From Limnanthes douglasii subsp. nivea (lineage: Eukaryota; Streptophyta; Magnoliopsida; Brassicales; Limnanthaceae): a DNA stretch of 64,000 nucleotides. Positions 31,480 through 44,100 of the stretch are shown here, piece by piece. A program made the translations under genes and the position numbers. The stretch covers positions 141,342,973 to 141,406,972 of the forward strand of contig JAUPFV010000004.1 of the NCBI GenBank assembly GCA_036936605.1, read 5' to 3'. Numbering within the stretch: the first letter of the stretch is position 1; the number at the start of each line of letters is the position of its first letter. The notes beneath the pieces are model-generated. The model saw nothing but the letters and a program-made list of their open reading frames with translations. It was not told the DNA's origin and ran no database searches.

Positions 31480-33030
31480 TCGTTATTAATGTCTAAATTG
31501 ATAGATAAGATGAGATTACAATGCTAGATACTCGTTATCTATTTGCACGACATTGCTAGATATGTGAATTATAGTCTGATAGATACAGAACATCTGCATT
31601 AATAGATACTTGAGTATAAATCTGATAGATACGATATATTGACATTGCTAGATACGTGAACAATAGTTTGATAGACACAATATATAACATTGATAGATCC
31701 TGGAGTATACGTCTGATAGATACAACAATTTATGTATGCGATTTTAAGGTTCACATCCCTCTGATAGCTTAATTATATTTAGTTTGGTAGGTACTTTAGA
31801 TTCTCCCTTTAGTATTTCATCTCAGAATTTACTAGAGGCTGCAATTCACGACTACTATAGCCTAGTAGTTTGAAGATAGATATATGACATCGATATTTCT
31901 AGATATGTTATGTTGTGGTTGGGATTGGCATTGATTTATTTGAGGCATTAAGTTTGATTTACATTCCAGTTACTGGAATTTTCTATCAGCCATATCCAAC
32001 ATTGCTAGATACGACAAGTTTTGTCTGCGATTTTAAGGTTTACTTAGTTTTGATAGATTAGTTATAACTAAATTCCGATTGTGAATCCAAACTACCATTA
32101 CGACTGCTTCACTAAACTACTTACTATCAATATTAACTTGTAGTATTCAAATCTTAACCAAACATTTTAAGATAAAACTACACAAATACTAATAAAACCA
32201 TAACATTAATAGAACATCAGTCAATGTATTACATCTTCCAAATACACCAACCCTCTCCAAAAAACAAACTGCTCAGAGGGTTGGTGAAAGTTATAAGTCC
32301 ATCGAAGCATAAAAAACAATACAAACAACAACAAAAAAACATAATGAAAGGAAACTGCATGGACTTCTTTAAACCTAATCAGAATCCTCTGCATGACATA
32401 TGGACATTGATAGATACTCGATAATAAATCTGATAGATATGTAATACAGACATTGATAGATACAGAACTTTGTAGTTGCTATATACGACATATGGACATT
32501 GATAGATACTCGATAATAAGTCTGATAGATGTGTAATACAAACATTGCTAGATACAACACTTTGTAGTTGCTATATACGACATATGGACATTGATAGATG
32601 TGTAATACAGACATTGCTAGATACAACACTTTGTAGTTGCTATATACGACATATGGATATTGATAGATACTCGATAATAAGTCTGATAGATATGTAATGC
32701 AGACATTGCTAGATACTTGATTATAAGTCTGATAGATAAGACACATAGACATTGCTAGATACGAGAATATTAGTCTGATAGATACGATATATATAGGCAT
32801 TGTTATATACGTGAGTAAAAGTCTGATAGATACTTGAGTAAACGTCTGATAGATACGAATGTAGATGTTGCGAGATACTTGAATATTACTTTGATTGATA
32901 CGAAATATAGAAAATACTAGTACTTACAGTGGATTAACACTAAGGTGAACGTCTGATAGATACGGATTACAGACATTGCGAGATACTTGAATATTACTCT
33001 GATAGATACGAAACATAGAAAATACTAGAT
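31480..33030. repeat. Degenerate GATAGATAC / GCTAGATAC array in the MULE
   Basis: The phrases CTGATAGATACG and CATTGCTAGATACG alternate dozens of times with variable 15-25 bp spacers, at 31480-31740, densely at 32405-33030, and again at 34190-34440. A longer unit containing TTTGTAGTTGCTATATACG recurs at 32469, 32571 and 32630. A 141-codon minus frame across 32375-32800 is a by-product of the repeat. Function unknown. Confidence 0.9.
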
Positions 33031-33519
33031 ACAACATTGAAGAATGTAATAGTGATGTGAAATTTATTCATGCAACAAAGGGAGGATCTTTCGTCGTCAG
33101 CCTTACATGCTTACGTCCTATCTGGAAAGACTTCTATCTCACATCGTAAAAACTACAAATCGCCTCGATCAAGTAGTGAAACTTTTTCAGCTTTAGAACC
33201 TCGTTCCTTACGTCGAACGATGTTTTCAAGAAGGTATAGAACAGTGTTCCTCTAGCAGCCTCTTTGTGTTCGGATGTAATTATATCCCGTCTTAGTAGGT
33301 TGATTATGCTTACCAACCATGACCTGTAGAATACTCGTGTTTTAGTCATGTTTACTTGCAAACATTCCCATTTCAAACTCGTTAGTAATAACAATACTAA
33401 TCCCATAGTAACTAAAACAATAAAACAAAGCAGCCAGCATATACATTAACACTTGAAGACAACACTGGTCCAACTTACTCCACAATAACGTCTAACTCGC
33501 TGCATTGCTACATTGCTAG

Positions 33520-35095
33520 ACGTGACCAAATTCATCTACTACATTGCTAGACGTGCAGTGCTGACAGTAAACTAGTCCCAGACACTGCTAGATACGGCCA
33601 AAACTACAGTCCACATTGCTAGATCAGTAAAACATCTATGCATACTAACAAAGAACAACCTCAACTCTGTACGTTGTTAGACGATGCTACACATTGCGAT
33701 TTCAAGCAGGACAGATTCTAACCAGTTATTGTCGATGCCGTCAGACGGCACTATCGATACTAATAACAACTAACATCGACCCATGTCTAACTACCGGTGG
33801 ATTAACACTACGTACTACAACTACATTTCAACAACATCGAGTAACACTAACTCTGTACTGTAAACGAAAGGAGAAAATCTCGCCGGAGAAAGGAGAACTG
33901 TTTAATACATAACTGTATCGACAGTCAGTACTCCGGCGACGCTTATACATTCTGGCCTAATGCTCACAGACAGACAGTACGCCTGACGGCGACACAAACG
34001 TACCTGTTCGATGGTGTTCGACGGATTAGGAGGCAGTAGATGGTCGACGAATGCCGAGTAGATGGAATGATCGGAATCGGCTCGACAGTTACGGTGGCTG
34101 GAACGGTTATGGTCGACGGTTGAGTCGTAGACGTTTCAGTTCAAAATCGTCTTTTGAGTTCGCTCTCGTGCAGCACTTTTTAGTTGCTAGGTACAACAAA
34201 TGGAGATTGATAGCTACTTGACTTTAAGTCTGATAGATACGAAATTCGTACATTGGTAGATACATAACTTTTTAGTTGCTAGATTATTGAGTAGGAGTCT
34301 GATAGATTTGAAACATTGACATTGCTAGAAGTTAGTATAAGTATGATAGATACGACACATAGACATCACTAGATACGTGTGTATAAGTCTGATACATTTG
34401 ACATACAGCCATTGCTAGATCCGTGAATATTACATTGCTAGACGTGCATTGTTGACAGTAAACCAGTTGCAGACATTGCTAGATACGATAAAAAATACAG
34501 TCCACATTTCTAGATCTATACAACATATATGCATAATCATAGAAAATGACCTCAACTATGTACGTTGCTAGATGATGCTTACACATTGCAATTTCAGGAA
34601 ACACAACCTCTAACCAGTTACCGTCGATGTTGTCGGACTGCACTATCGACACTAATAACAACTTACCACTGTATCGAGCCATGTCTAACTACTTACGGTC
34701 GACGAACACTACAACTACAACTAGATTTCAACACCAACGATTAACAATAAATCCGTATGTTAAACGAAACGAAAAAATCTCCTTGGAGAAAGGAGAAGTC
34801 TTCAGTACCTAACTGCATCGACAGTCACGACTCCGGCGATTCTATACAATCTACCCTAATGCTGGCTGGTTACTTACATTCACAAACACAGAGAGTAGGG
34901 AAGACGGCGACAAAAACGTACCTGTTCGACGGAGAAGGAGGCGGAGTTACGGTGGACTGTCGATGCATTTACGATGGCTGGAACGTTCGATATCGGCTCA
35001 ATAGTTGCAGTGGCCGGAACGGTTAATGAAGACAGTTTAGTCGTAGAAGTTTCGTTTCGGTTCAGACTCGACTTTTGGGTTCGCTCTCGTTTTTC
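33520..35095. repeat. Large direct duplication inside the MULE right arm
   Basis: Copy A (about 33520-34175) and copy B (about 34425-35095) align over roughly 650 bp, with the GATAGATAC spacer 34176-34424 between them. Shared landmarks are TGCTAGACGTGCA, GACAGTAAAC, GGAGAAAGGAGAA, GACTCCGGCGA and CGTACCTGTTCGA. Divergence is clearly higher than for the perfect short duplications elsewhere, so the event is old. Confidence 0.85.
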
Positions 35096-35759
35096 GTGTT
35101 TCTCTCTCCTCAAATTTCTAAATGTGAAAGTGGAGGGAATTGGAACCCAAAAGTCAGATTAGAAGGTGAAAAAAGTGGGTTTCAACCAAAAAACCCCCTT
35201 TTATACCCTAGAAGGTATTTTTGTCCAAAATATGGCTTTAGGTATTTTATGAAACTAGTCTAAAAGTGGGTATCATTTTGGTATTTGATAGTTGACTAGG
35301 TATTTATGGGTACTCTCCTCTTTTTTATATTACTCAATTAATCATTTATAATTGTAATATACATATGTATAGTAGTTTTTGAGTTTGTGTTTTCATAACA
35401 AACTCTTTTATTAATCATGTGACATATTGTAACAACCTGTGAATATCTATACAGTATTATGACTATGATTTATTGTAATAGTCTCGCTTATCTATACACT
35501 ATTATGACTTGGAATTATTCACTGAAATATGGGTTCACCAAGATTTTCTTGTGATCAAATCTGATAACAAATTGTTTATTAGATCTTAGGACATAAAGCA
35601 GTTTGAGCATATGAAACTTCTCTCTCCAACCTTATGGTAGCTCGACTTGTCTTTCTTCTTCAAACAGAATTCTTTCACATCTTCTTTCTCAAACTAAACT
35701 CTATCTATTTTCTTTAATCAACTATTTCCATTGCATAACTTTACATCACCCTCAAACTA

Positions 35760-38550
35760 GATGAAGAGAATCGAAGCCCTAGTTTTTCCTTTAGGAACCA
35801 AAATTGAGAGTGAGTGAGAGGCTTGGTAAAGTTGTCGGCGGGCTGGTTATGCGATGTAATGTACCGTATTTAAAGTTGCTGACGCATGACTTGATCTCTG
35901 ATGAAGTGCACAACAATTTTGATATTCTTGGTTCCGCGGTGGATGCATGGATTCGAGGTGAGTGAGACAGCCTCTATAATATCATACAAAACAACTATGG
36001 ATCAAAGTAAAAGGATTTGAAGCTCACAAAAAGATCGTATTAAAGCCAGGTCAACTCAACAGATAGGTTAGATAGAGCTTGATACTCCGGCTCTGTGTTA
36101 GACCTGATGACCACCTGTTGTTTATTGAATAACCATAATATCAGTGATTCTCCAAGAAACACATGTTACGTTCTAATGATCTCAGGTTGTCAAGATAGCT
36201 TGCCCAGTCGACGTTAGAAAAACCCGTAAGACACATCTAAGAAGATGACTTGACGTAAAATCCTTCATATTTCAAATCATATAAGTGTTATAATTTTTTT
36301 AACACATTTTAGGTGTATGTTTGTAAGAGTTTTCCAAGATTAAGATAACTTATTTAATTCAAACAACATATCAGGTTACCATCAAAGAGTAAAGGAAACT
36401 GACCAATAACCATTGGATTTGGGAAAGGCTTAAAGGTATTCATCCGACCAGAGGTAAGAATATATTATTTATAGTGTTTTAGATATGTAGAGTCTAGTAG
36501 TATCCCTAGAAAACCACCATTCGTATGAATAAATAGATGTCGCCAATATATTTCAGTGATAAAACTATATTTAGTTAGTAATATTACTAGGGACGATAAT
36601 ATTATCCACGTAGACTGAAATAACCAGTATCTCATGAGAAGTAACATAGAAGAACATAAAGTTATCTACCCTCGATGTCTAAAAGCCTCAGCTGACTAAC
36701 ATTTGATGCAACTTAGAGTACTAGGCTTAAATTCATTATTTTAGACCGTATATTGCATTATTTAGCCTGCATACAGGGTCTACCAACTCCTGAAGTTGTG
36801 TCAGATACATTATCTTATTTAGTGAACTATTTAGGAAAGCATTATTGATGTCAAGCTGGTAAATCACCCACTTCTTTGACACAGTAATGCTTAGGATTAT
36901 TCTGATGGTAGATTCCTTAACCATGAGACTGAATGTCTCATCAAAGTCTATATCTAGACATTGGTGAAAGCCCTTCACCATCAAACGGGCTTTGTACCTC
37001 TAAACTAACCCGTCAACACCATGCTTTAACCTATAGACCCACTTACAACAAACTAAGTTCATATTAAGCAACCAATGTCTCAAACTCCACGTGTTATTAG
37101 ACTATAAGGCTTTCAATTTTTTGTCATTGCACTCAGCCAGTTAGATTCGGAAACTACTTTTTTTTAAGTTAGTTAGTTATCCAGGTAAACTTGTAGAATT
37201 GTTTGTAAAGCATATATAAAAAAATTTAGCTTTGAAATACTATATTTTCCTATGTTATTTATACAAAGTAGGTTAATGTAGGTAAATATCTATTTAAAGG
37301 GACTGGCGGTAGTGAGTCTGGCCTAGAAGGTGTCAAGGTTGAGTTAATATATAAATCTAATCAATATAAAGTTTGAGTGAGTTAGGTGTGATATATTACC
37401 TAGATTTTTTATTAAATTGGGGTGGAAGTAAAGACCGCGATACTAATGTGGATTGCTTAAATTTTGTTGAGGACAAAAGCCAGAAAGATAAAAATGTGGT
37501 GATGTACTTGCCAAAACATCAAGACAAGATTCAGGAAAGCTTCTGTCACTAGTAGAATTAGTTATACTATATTGTATTGAGTCATTACCAATAGGATCAA
37601 GATTAGGAAAACTTGGTAAACCATTTTGACCTAAGATTGAACACATGAGATTGACCTTGGGTACACTATAGGAATTGTTTAGTACAAGGAAACTCTATCT
37701 CATTAAACACCACATACGTAGAATATAAAAAATTCAAAAGGTGTTAAACACTTATAGCCTTGTGAATAGAAGATTACCCTAAGAACACACATCTAATAGA
37801 ACATAAATGGAATTTGTGGTTTTGAAAATGCGTTAAAAAGGATAACAAGCATGCCCAAATACTCTTAAAAAAGAATAATTAGGTTTCCTAGAGTAGAGTT
37901 TTTCATAAGGTGATTTGTATAGCAGTATAACAGTGGGTAACCTATTAATGAGGTAAACCAATAAAAAATACATCAAACCAGAAAGAGAATGCTAGTTGAG
38001 ATTGAGCCAAGAGTGTAAGGTCATTCTTTACTAGTGCACATATATTTTATCAATATTCTTACCATTTTGGGCAGATTAATGAGGGCAAAAGTGTCTTAGT
38101 TGTATGCCAGACTCAGTTGTGGGGGATATAAAGGCCTAGTATTCACCACCACCATAAGTCTGCAATACTTGATTTTTATTTCAAAGTTAGTCTCAACCAT
38201 TTTTTGAAATTACTTAAAAGTTTTGAATGCATCACTCTTATATTTTAATGGGTAGATCCACTAAAACCTAGAGAAATCATCTAAAAATAACATATAGTAC
38301 TTCAAACCATTTTAGTTGAAATTGGGGCTGGTCCCCAAAGATCTATATGAACTAGGTCTAAACTATTTGTGGCATAAGAATCATAGGTATAATAAGGTAA
38401 TATATGAGATCTTCCAAGTTGACAAAAGTCACAAAACATGGATTTTTCATTAACATTAACAACAAAATTACATTGTCTTGGGATTTTAGATACAAGTTGA
38501 AAATAGGGGTGACCTAGTCTAATATACCAACCCTTAATTTTTGACACGAA
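35760..38550 (-). pseudogene. Copia-A pol: integrase, reverse transcriptase, RNase H (broken)
   Basis: Reading the minus strand from high to low: GAG-pre-integrase and start of integrase at 38302-38547 (IRLGHP, FCQLGRSH, LVHIDLWGPAPIS). The integrase core continues with stops (YMLFLDDFSRF). Reverse transcriptase is at 36736-36984 (DFDETFSLMVK, YQLDINNAFLN, NAIYGLK). Its catalytic box is YVDN instead of YVDD at 36601-36612, so the second Asp is lost. RNase H lies at about 35760-36250 (GFSNVDWASYLDN, TKPLTHSQFW) and ends at the polypurine tract. Numerous stops and shifts are present. Confidence 0.85.
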
Positions 38551-39966
38551 CTCTCTATTGTCTAGGACTGACTCGGAAACATGAACACTAGGATTAGAAA
38601 CTCGAAACTTATATGACTTTTCAATGAAATAGAGTCCTTTATTAGATTTTCATGTTAACATAACATTCCAAGTGTCCAAAATCCTTAGCATAACAAAATT
38701 CTTAAAATATTCAAGAAAGACAAAATTATTAGAGGTTAATTATGATATAAAAGTAACTTTTTAGAAATATTTGGAACATGTAGGACATTTTTATAGGCTA
38801 GATGATTATTCTGAACTATAGGAATACTAAAATTACTAACATGTTCAATTAAACAGTTTTGTCCATTTCTTATCTTAACGGAGACCTTACCTCCATAATC
38901 AACCATTTTGGCTTATCAAGCTTGTGTTATGTTGTGGCTTAAGGCTGATGTATTTTCCCCCCACCATGTATAGAGTTTTCATAGTATTTCGATCATTCCT
39001 ATAATAACAAGTTGTTGCTGCTTGGCCAAACTTGCCACATATTTAACAAATTGGTCTACTTGCAGAGTATCTACCTCCACGTCCCCTATAAGTATAATTA
39101 TTTCGTCCTCTATATTTGTTTTGATTATTACATCTATAGCCACAACCCCAAATTCTAGGATATGAACTCTGACCTCTTATATTGTTGTTATGATGAATGC
39201 CTTGTGACTTGTTGTCACCTATATTTGAATTAGTATCGATAACTAAGTAAGATTAGCCATAGTAGATTGTAAGGTTGACAACTGATCCAACCCGCTCACA
39301 AAGGCCATGAAAGATGTATGAAAATAAACCAATCTTAATATATTATTGTCTGCTAGACTCACAACTATAAGATTATAGTATGAGTCTAAGCCAACAAGGA
39401 CTTAAGAGACAATGTCATCAATGGTGACTGTACAACCTGCTAGTACCAAGTTACCAGCTATAGATTTCATCTTAGCCAAGTATTCTTCCATAGTCGCCCC
39501 ACCCCCCTTCCCTCTTTAAACTCACTTATAAAATTAGTGACTATAACTCTAATTCGTGAGGCCGACAACCGTGTTAAGCATCCCATAGTCCTTTAGAGGA
39601 CTACTGCTCTAGCAACTGAGCAACTATTTCAGTGGAAATTATAGAAAACCGCCACCAAATAAGAGCTGGTATCTAGAGTGCAGTTTTCATAAGATAGATT
39701 CTGAATCAAATTTCAAACTAAATCAGAATAACTTTTAGGGGACAGGGAACATCATCTTAGATATGGTCAAATGTACGATTTTTCTTCATGATTGGAGCAA
39801 TCATGACATTGCAATGTAGGAAATTTGTCTAATCTAGCTTCATAATGGTATTAGTGTTGAATATTTGAGATACATATGGCTTATTACTCATGTTTATATC
39901 AGGTTGATGACATTCAAATGAAGTTGTGTTGGTAGTCAAGGACAGAGATGTGGTGTTAACCATAAG
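38551..39966 (-). pseudogene. Copia-A gag (broken)
   Basis: The likely start is ATG at about 39963, just after the primer-binding site. The zinc knuckle is readable near 38990-39060 (CGKFGQAATTCY, with a stop at the first ligand and Gln where His is expected), preceded by a Gly/Arg/Tyr-rich RGRNNYTYRGRGG region. The main body has about one stop per 20-30 codons. Order relative to integrase is canonical for copia. Confidence 0.7.
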
Positions 39967-40229
39967 GTTCTAATACCAAGTCAGAAAATGAAACAACGAA
40001 AAAAATATAATTTTGAATTATAACTCTTTATTACTTAATAAAACATTCGCAGGTGTAATATATATACATATATGCGGTAGTGTTAAGTTTGTTTTTTCAT
40101 AACAAACTCTGTATTAGTTACGTGATTTGTTATAACAGTCTCTATTTATTTATACACCATTGTAGATTGGATTTATTTAGTTAAACATGGATCCAACCAA
40201 AAAATTTCTTAGGACCCGATCCAGTAACA
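39967..40229 (-). repeat. Copia-A 5' LTR (truncated) and primer-binding site
   Basis: LTR 39989-40229 matches the two pieces of the 3' LTR. The primer-binding site TGGTATTAGAAC (39967-39978, minus) is a one-to-two base variant of the copia consensus TGGTATCAGAGC, complementary to initiator tRNA-Met. The outer end of the LTR is missing. Confidence 0.75.
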
Positions 40230-41079
40230 GAAGGTTCAATTACACTTTTTTTCCGCCACATATTTTTCTACGACAACATTTGTATTTACAACTTTAGGTG
40301 AGCTCGAGCAGCATTTCTTCTTCACATATCTTATTTCACGTCCTTTTGTGTAAAATTATTTTTATTTTTAATTTTATTTTATCATTCATTTTTATTGCTT
40401 GGCTTGACATATTTATCCGAAATTATTAAAATCTCAATTTTGCCGGGTATGAGATATATAAATAGATAACAAATATTTAGATATCTATCGCAATAGTTGG
40501 AATAACCATGTACTTTTTCATTAACACAAAAATAGAAGAACAACGCCAATAAATATAAAACCTAATTTTTAAATGTTAAAAATTGTTAAAATATTTATTT
40601 TTGTGATGCGTTTGTTTTCCACCAAAATAATACTGCAGGAGAAGAAAGACAAACAATTTAGAGTAATTGTTGGCTTGTAAATATCTCATGTATTTAAAAT
40701 GTACAAGTTTTATTCTAATTTTAGTGTTTGAATAATCTAATTTTTTGGATTATCGCCACTAGATTTATAGTTCTATATATTTTTTTAAGCTAAAGAAATA
40801 CTTTATTACTTGTGCAGAATTGATAGGTTACGGTGAAGAGGGACGAAAATTGAAATTTGAAACTGAAATACGTGATCCTTTCCCTCTCTGATTTTCAAAT
40901 TTGTCTCCAAATTTTCATCCTTAGAACATAGTCCAAAAAGCTTTATGAAATTGACTTTTTGACTGCTTCAACCTTCTATCTTCTCAACTCTTCAGTTTTC
41001 CATTCTTTCTCAGCCCCTTTCTTCTTGGATTTACCTAGTTGATTCTACAAAACAGAGGTAAATCTTGATCACTAACTCA
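40230..41079. other. Region between copia-A and LINE-B, no gene assigned
   Basis: AT-rich. From about 40870 to 41055 the plus strand is pyrimidine-rich and ends in AACAG/AGGTAAATC, reminiscent of a first exon with a splice donor. No coding frame supports a gene. Confidence 0.35.
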
Positions 41080-41129
41080 TTCTAATATAGCCTATTCTTA
41101 GGCTTTCCAGTTTTAGAATTGCTTCTAAA

Positions 41130-44100
41130 TGAGGAGCCTTGAAATCTTTAAAGTCAATCTTCATTTTACACTTTAGGGTCCAGCGAGCTAGCTAATCTGC
41201 AGCTCTGTTCTGCTCCTTAAAGATGAAATGGATAGACATATTGAAAGTGATAATTGATTTGATTCTGTCGATTAATGATTCAAAGAATTTTATGTTTTTT
41301 CAGAAGAAATTAATGAGGTGAGAGTTCTACAATCTGATCCAATATCAACTTCCCTTATAACGATGATTCTGTAAAGAAGAAGACCGTCGAGCATTGCCTT
41401 TGCTTCAGATTTTAGAGGAGTAAGTTTTCCATAGGTATTTCCATAACCACTGATTAAAGCTCATTTGCTGTCTCTGATAATTATTCCCCCGCTTGATTCC
41501 CCAAAAGATAAGCAGCACTCATCTAAATTAAGTTTGAATCTTCCTGGACTTAGAGGCATCTATTTGAGATGAGTGATTTTATGTTTAGTGTTGAAATGAT
41601 TAACACAACCAAGAGTTGGTGCTTCTTTTTCACTGAATTTTCATTGTTTTTTTGAAGTATATTGGAGTGGTCTAGATTAGAAAGCATGTTCGTAATGTAG
41701 TTGATGGTAGACCTTAAATAAAATTTATCTCCATTGGTTTTTATCTTCTTTCGTTGCTGCCAAATTTCCCAATGTATTAGTGGAGCCAAGTGTTGTGTAG
41801 TTTTATTCCTTCTTACATCCACCTTTAGAATTCATGCAAAGTAAAATCATATACTCCACAAAACATTACAGTTAACAAACAAATGATCTTTTGACTCTTC
41901 ATTAAAACAAAACTGGCATTTGGATGCAAGTTAAATGTGTCTAGTTTTGATTATAGAATCAATTAATAGTTTGTTTTTCAAGAGTCTCCAAGCAAGGAAA
42001 AATCATTTATTTTGAGTTATGTTGTTCCACAGTTTTTCAAATAAGGAAGAACTAAAAATGAATGGTTTAAAGCCCTGCAAAGTATCTTTTAAACTGAAGT
42101 TTCCATTGCCAGATAAGCTCCAAACAATTTCATCTTTAGTATTTTCTACGATTTTAGTTTTAAGTACTAGATTAATGTTGAAACTTGTGAGATATTTAAG
42201 CAGGTTATTGACATTCCATCCATGTTTTTCTAGAAGGAGCAAACCTGAATGCCCTTAAACCAGCTATCATTTGAGTTATGGTCTAGTTTGATTAAATGGT
42301 TAAAGCCATACCAATTGTCTAACCACAGATCAACTTTACCTTCCCCCAACTTCTACTTGATTCTGTCTTCTGCAAACTCTTTAATGTAAGCCAATCTCTT
42401 CCACGTTAAAGATCCTTTCTTTGAGCAGTAAATGTTGTGCATTAATCTAGCCCACAATGTGTTAGTTTCTCTGAAATTTATCCATAATTTACAGGAGAAA
42501 GCTTGCTGAACTGCAGCCTTCTAATGTTTAATCCACCTTCTCCATATGATTTACAGATGTTTTGCCAAGATGACCAGTGGATTTTAGTTTCTTCACTTGA
42601 TGATCCCCACAAGAATTTGTTCAGCAGGCTTTCTATGTTGGTGATGACAGAACTTGGTAGTCAGCAGCTTTGGAGCCAATATTGTGGGATTGGCATTAAA
42701 ATGATGTTTATCAAGGTAATTCTACCTCCAAAGGAAATAACTTTGTAATTCCAGCTTTCAATTTTGGCTTTGATCTTTCCTAGCAAAGAATAGTAGTTTG
42801 ATGCTTTGTTGTGAGGACTGAGAGTAACTCTAAGGTATGTAGTTTTCAAATTTCTAATATTAAAGCTAGTTTGAATAACTAAAGAGTTTCTTCTGTCTTG
42901 AGTCAAGTTTGATGCAGTAATGATATTGGTTTTCTTTTTGTTTAAGGACTGTCTTGAGACTTCTTGATAAACCTACAGAAAGTTGCCAATATGCTTCAAA
43001 GAAGAAGATAAACCATTAGAGAATATCAGTAGGTCATCAAAAAATGAGAGAATAGGAATAATTAAGTTGCTTCCAGTTGAATAACTAAGAGACTTTTGTT
43101 TTATAAACAGTTCATGTAAGCCCCTTAGCAGGACATCCTCAGCAAGAATGAAAAACTAGGGGACAAAGGATCCCCTTGTTTGATTCCTCTTTTCATTTTG
43201 AAATAGCCAACAAATTCACCATTAATAAGAGTTAAAACTTGAGCAAACTTGATAATATTAGATACTAAACAAGTTACTCTTTTGTTAAAACCATAACATT
43301 GTAGAACTCTTAAGATAAAGCAGTGGGATAGGTTATCAAATTCCTTGGACATATCCACTTTTATGATTATGTTCCCAACCTTTGTTTTCCCGTTGATGTC
43401 ATGAATCAGTTCCTTTGCAATAAGGATGTTCTCATGGATCAACCTTTCTTTAACATATGCTTATTGAAACTCTAAAATTAATTTAGGTAGAAGAGAAGAC
43501 AATCTATTATTTAGCAGTTTACACATTATTCTGTTAAGCATTATATAAAGACTTATTGGTCTGAACTGGTTCCAAAATTGAGGAGCTTCACTTTAGGAAT
43601 TAGGAAAACGCCAGGAGCTAGGATACCCTTATGGGATAGCTTGACCTTGGATGAATGATTTTATAGCATTGCGTAGGTCTAGCTTGATAATATGCCAACA
43701 AGTAGTAAAAACCTGTCTGTTAAAGCCATCAACACCTGCAGCTCCTTCTGAGTTTAGGCTTTGTATTGTACTCCAAATCTCCTGTTCTGTAGGTACATCT
43801 AAGATAAAAGCATTTTCAGTGTTGTCAATAATTTTAGGGATATCATTAAAGATTCCATTATTCATGTATTCAAATTGTTGATTGAGATTAGAATAAGAAG
43901 GAGATTCTAATTTGTTTTTTTAAATAATCTTCTGCAGAAGCTTTGATAGTTTCATTATCAGAGATCCATTTATTTTGAAACTTTATACCAGACACTTCAA
44001 ATTTTCTCCTTCGCATTTTAACAAAGTTATGGTATAACTTTGTATTCGATCACCGTCCTGGAGCCAGTTATAGTAGCATTTCTGTTTCTAAAACCCTTCT

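Larger units (their letters stand above)
29864..35320. mobile_element. Mutator-like element (MULE), 5457 bp, deleted derivative
   Basis: It is bounded by a perfect 9-bp direct repeat TTTTTTATA (29855-29863 and 35321-35329), as expected for Mutator elements. The ends, GGGAAATGACACACTAAGTACC and the complement of the right end, agree at about 12 of 22 positions and then share a similar plan. The interior has a C-terminal transposase remnant, GC-richer blocks beside both ends, long degenerate GATAGATAC arrays and a large internal duplication. The catalytic core is gone, so it depends on a helper. The insertion site in the copia-A LTR confirms the boundaries, because the other LTR shows the empty site. 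Confidence 0.85.
29821..35748 (-). repeat. Copia-A 3' LTR, interrupted by the MULE
   Basis: The pieces 29821-29863 and 35330-35748 join to an LTR of about 462 bp after removal of the MULE and one target duplication. The inner edge is set by the polypurine-like TTTGAGGG next to TGATGTAAAG on the minus strand (about 35748-35756), directly after the RNase H tail SSSLRV. Confidence 0.75.
29821..40229 (-). mobile_element. Copia-A, decayed Ty1/copia element with a nested MULE
   Basis: The minus strand carries gag, integrase, reverse transcriptase and RNase H in Ty1/copia order between a 3' LTR (29821-35748, split by the MULE) and a 5' LTR (39989-40229). A tRNA-Met-type primer-binding site lies inside the 5' LTR. 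LTR homology includes GAAATATAATTTT and CATAACAAACTC and runs on both sides of the MULE, so the MULE sits inside the LTR. Homology stops at 40229, where the 5' LTR seems to lack its outer 220 bp. No target duplication is found, which fits that loss. All genes are broken. Confidence 0.85.

Noticed and set aside
32375..32800. 141-codon minus frame in the MULE
   Set aside because: It is produced by the tandem repeat phrases, is highly repetitive and has no match to a known domain.
40220..40234. TGTTACTGG as the true start of the copia-A LTR with a 5-bp target duplication
   Set aside because: The polypurine tract of the 3' LTR lies 180 bp further in, and the flanks do not match; truncation explains it better.
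40870..41060. Pyrimidine-rich first exon with donor AGGTAAATC
   Set aside because: No coding frame and no downstream exon before LINE-B; left as unassigned.
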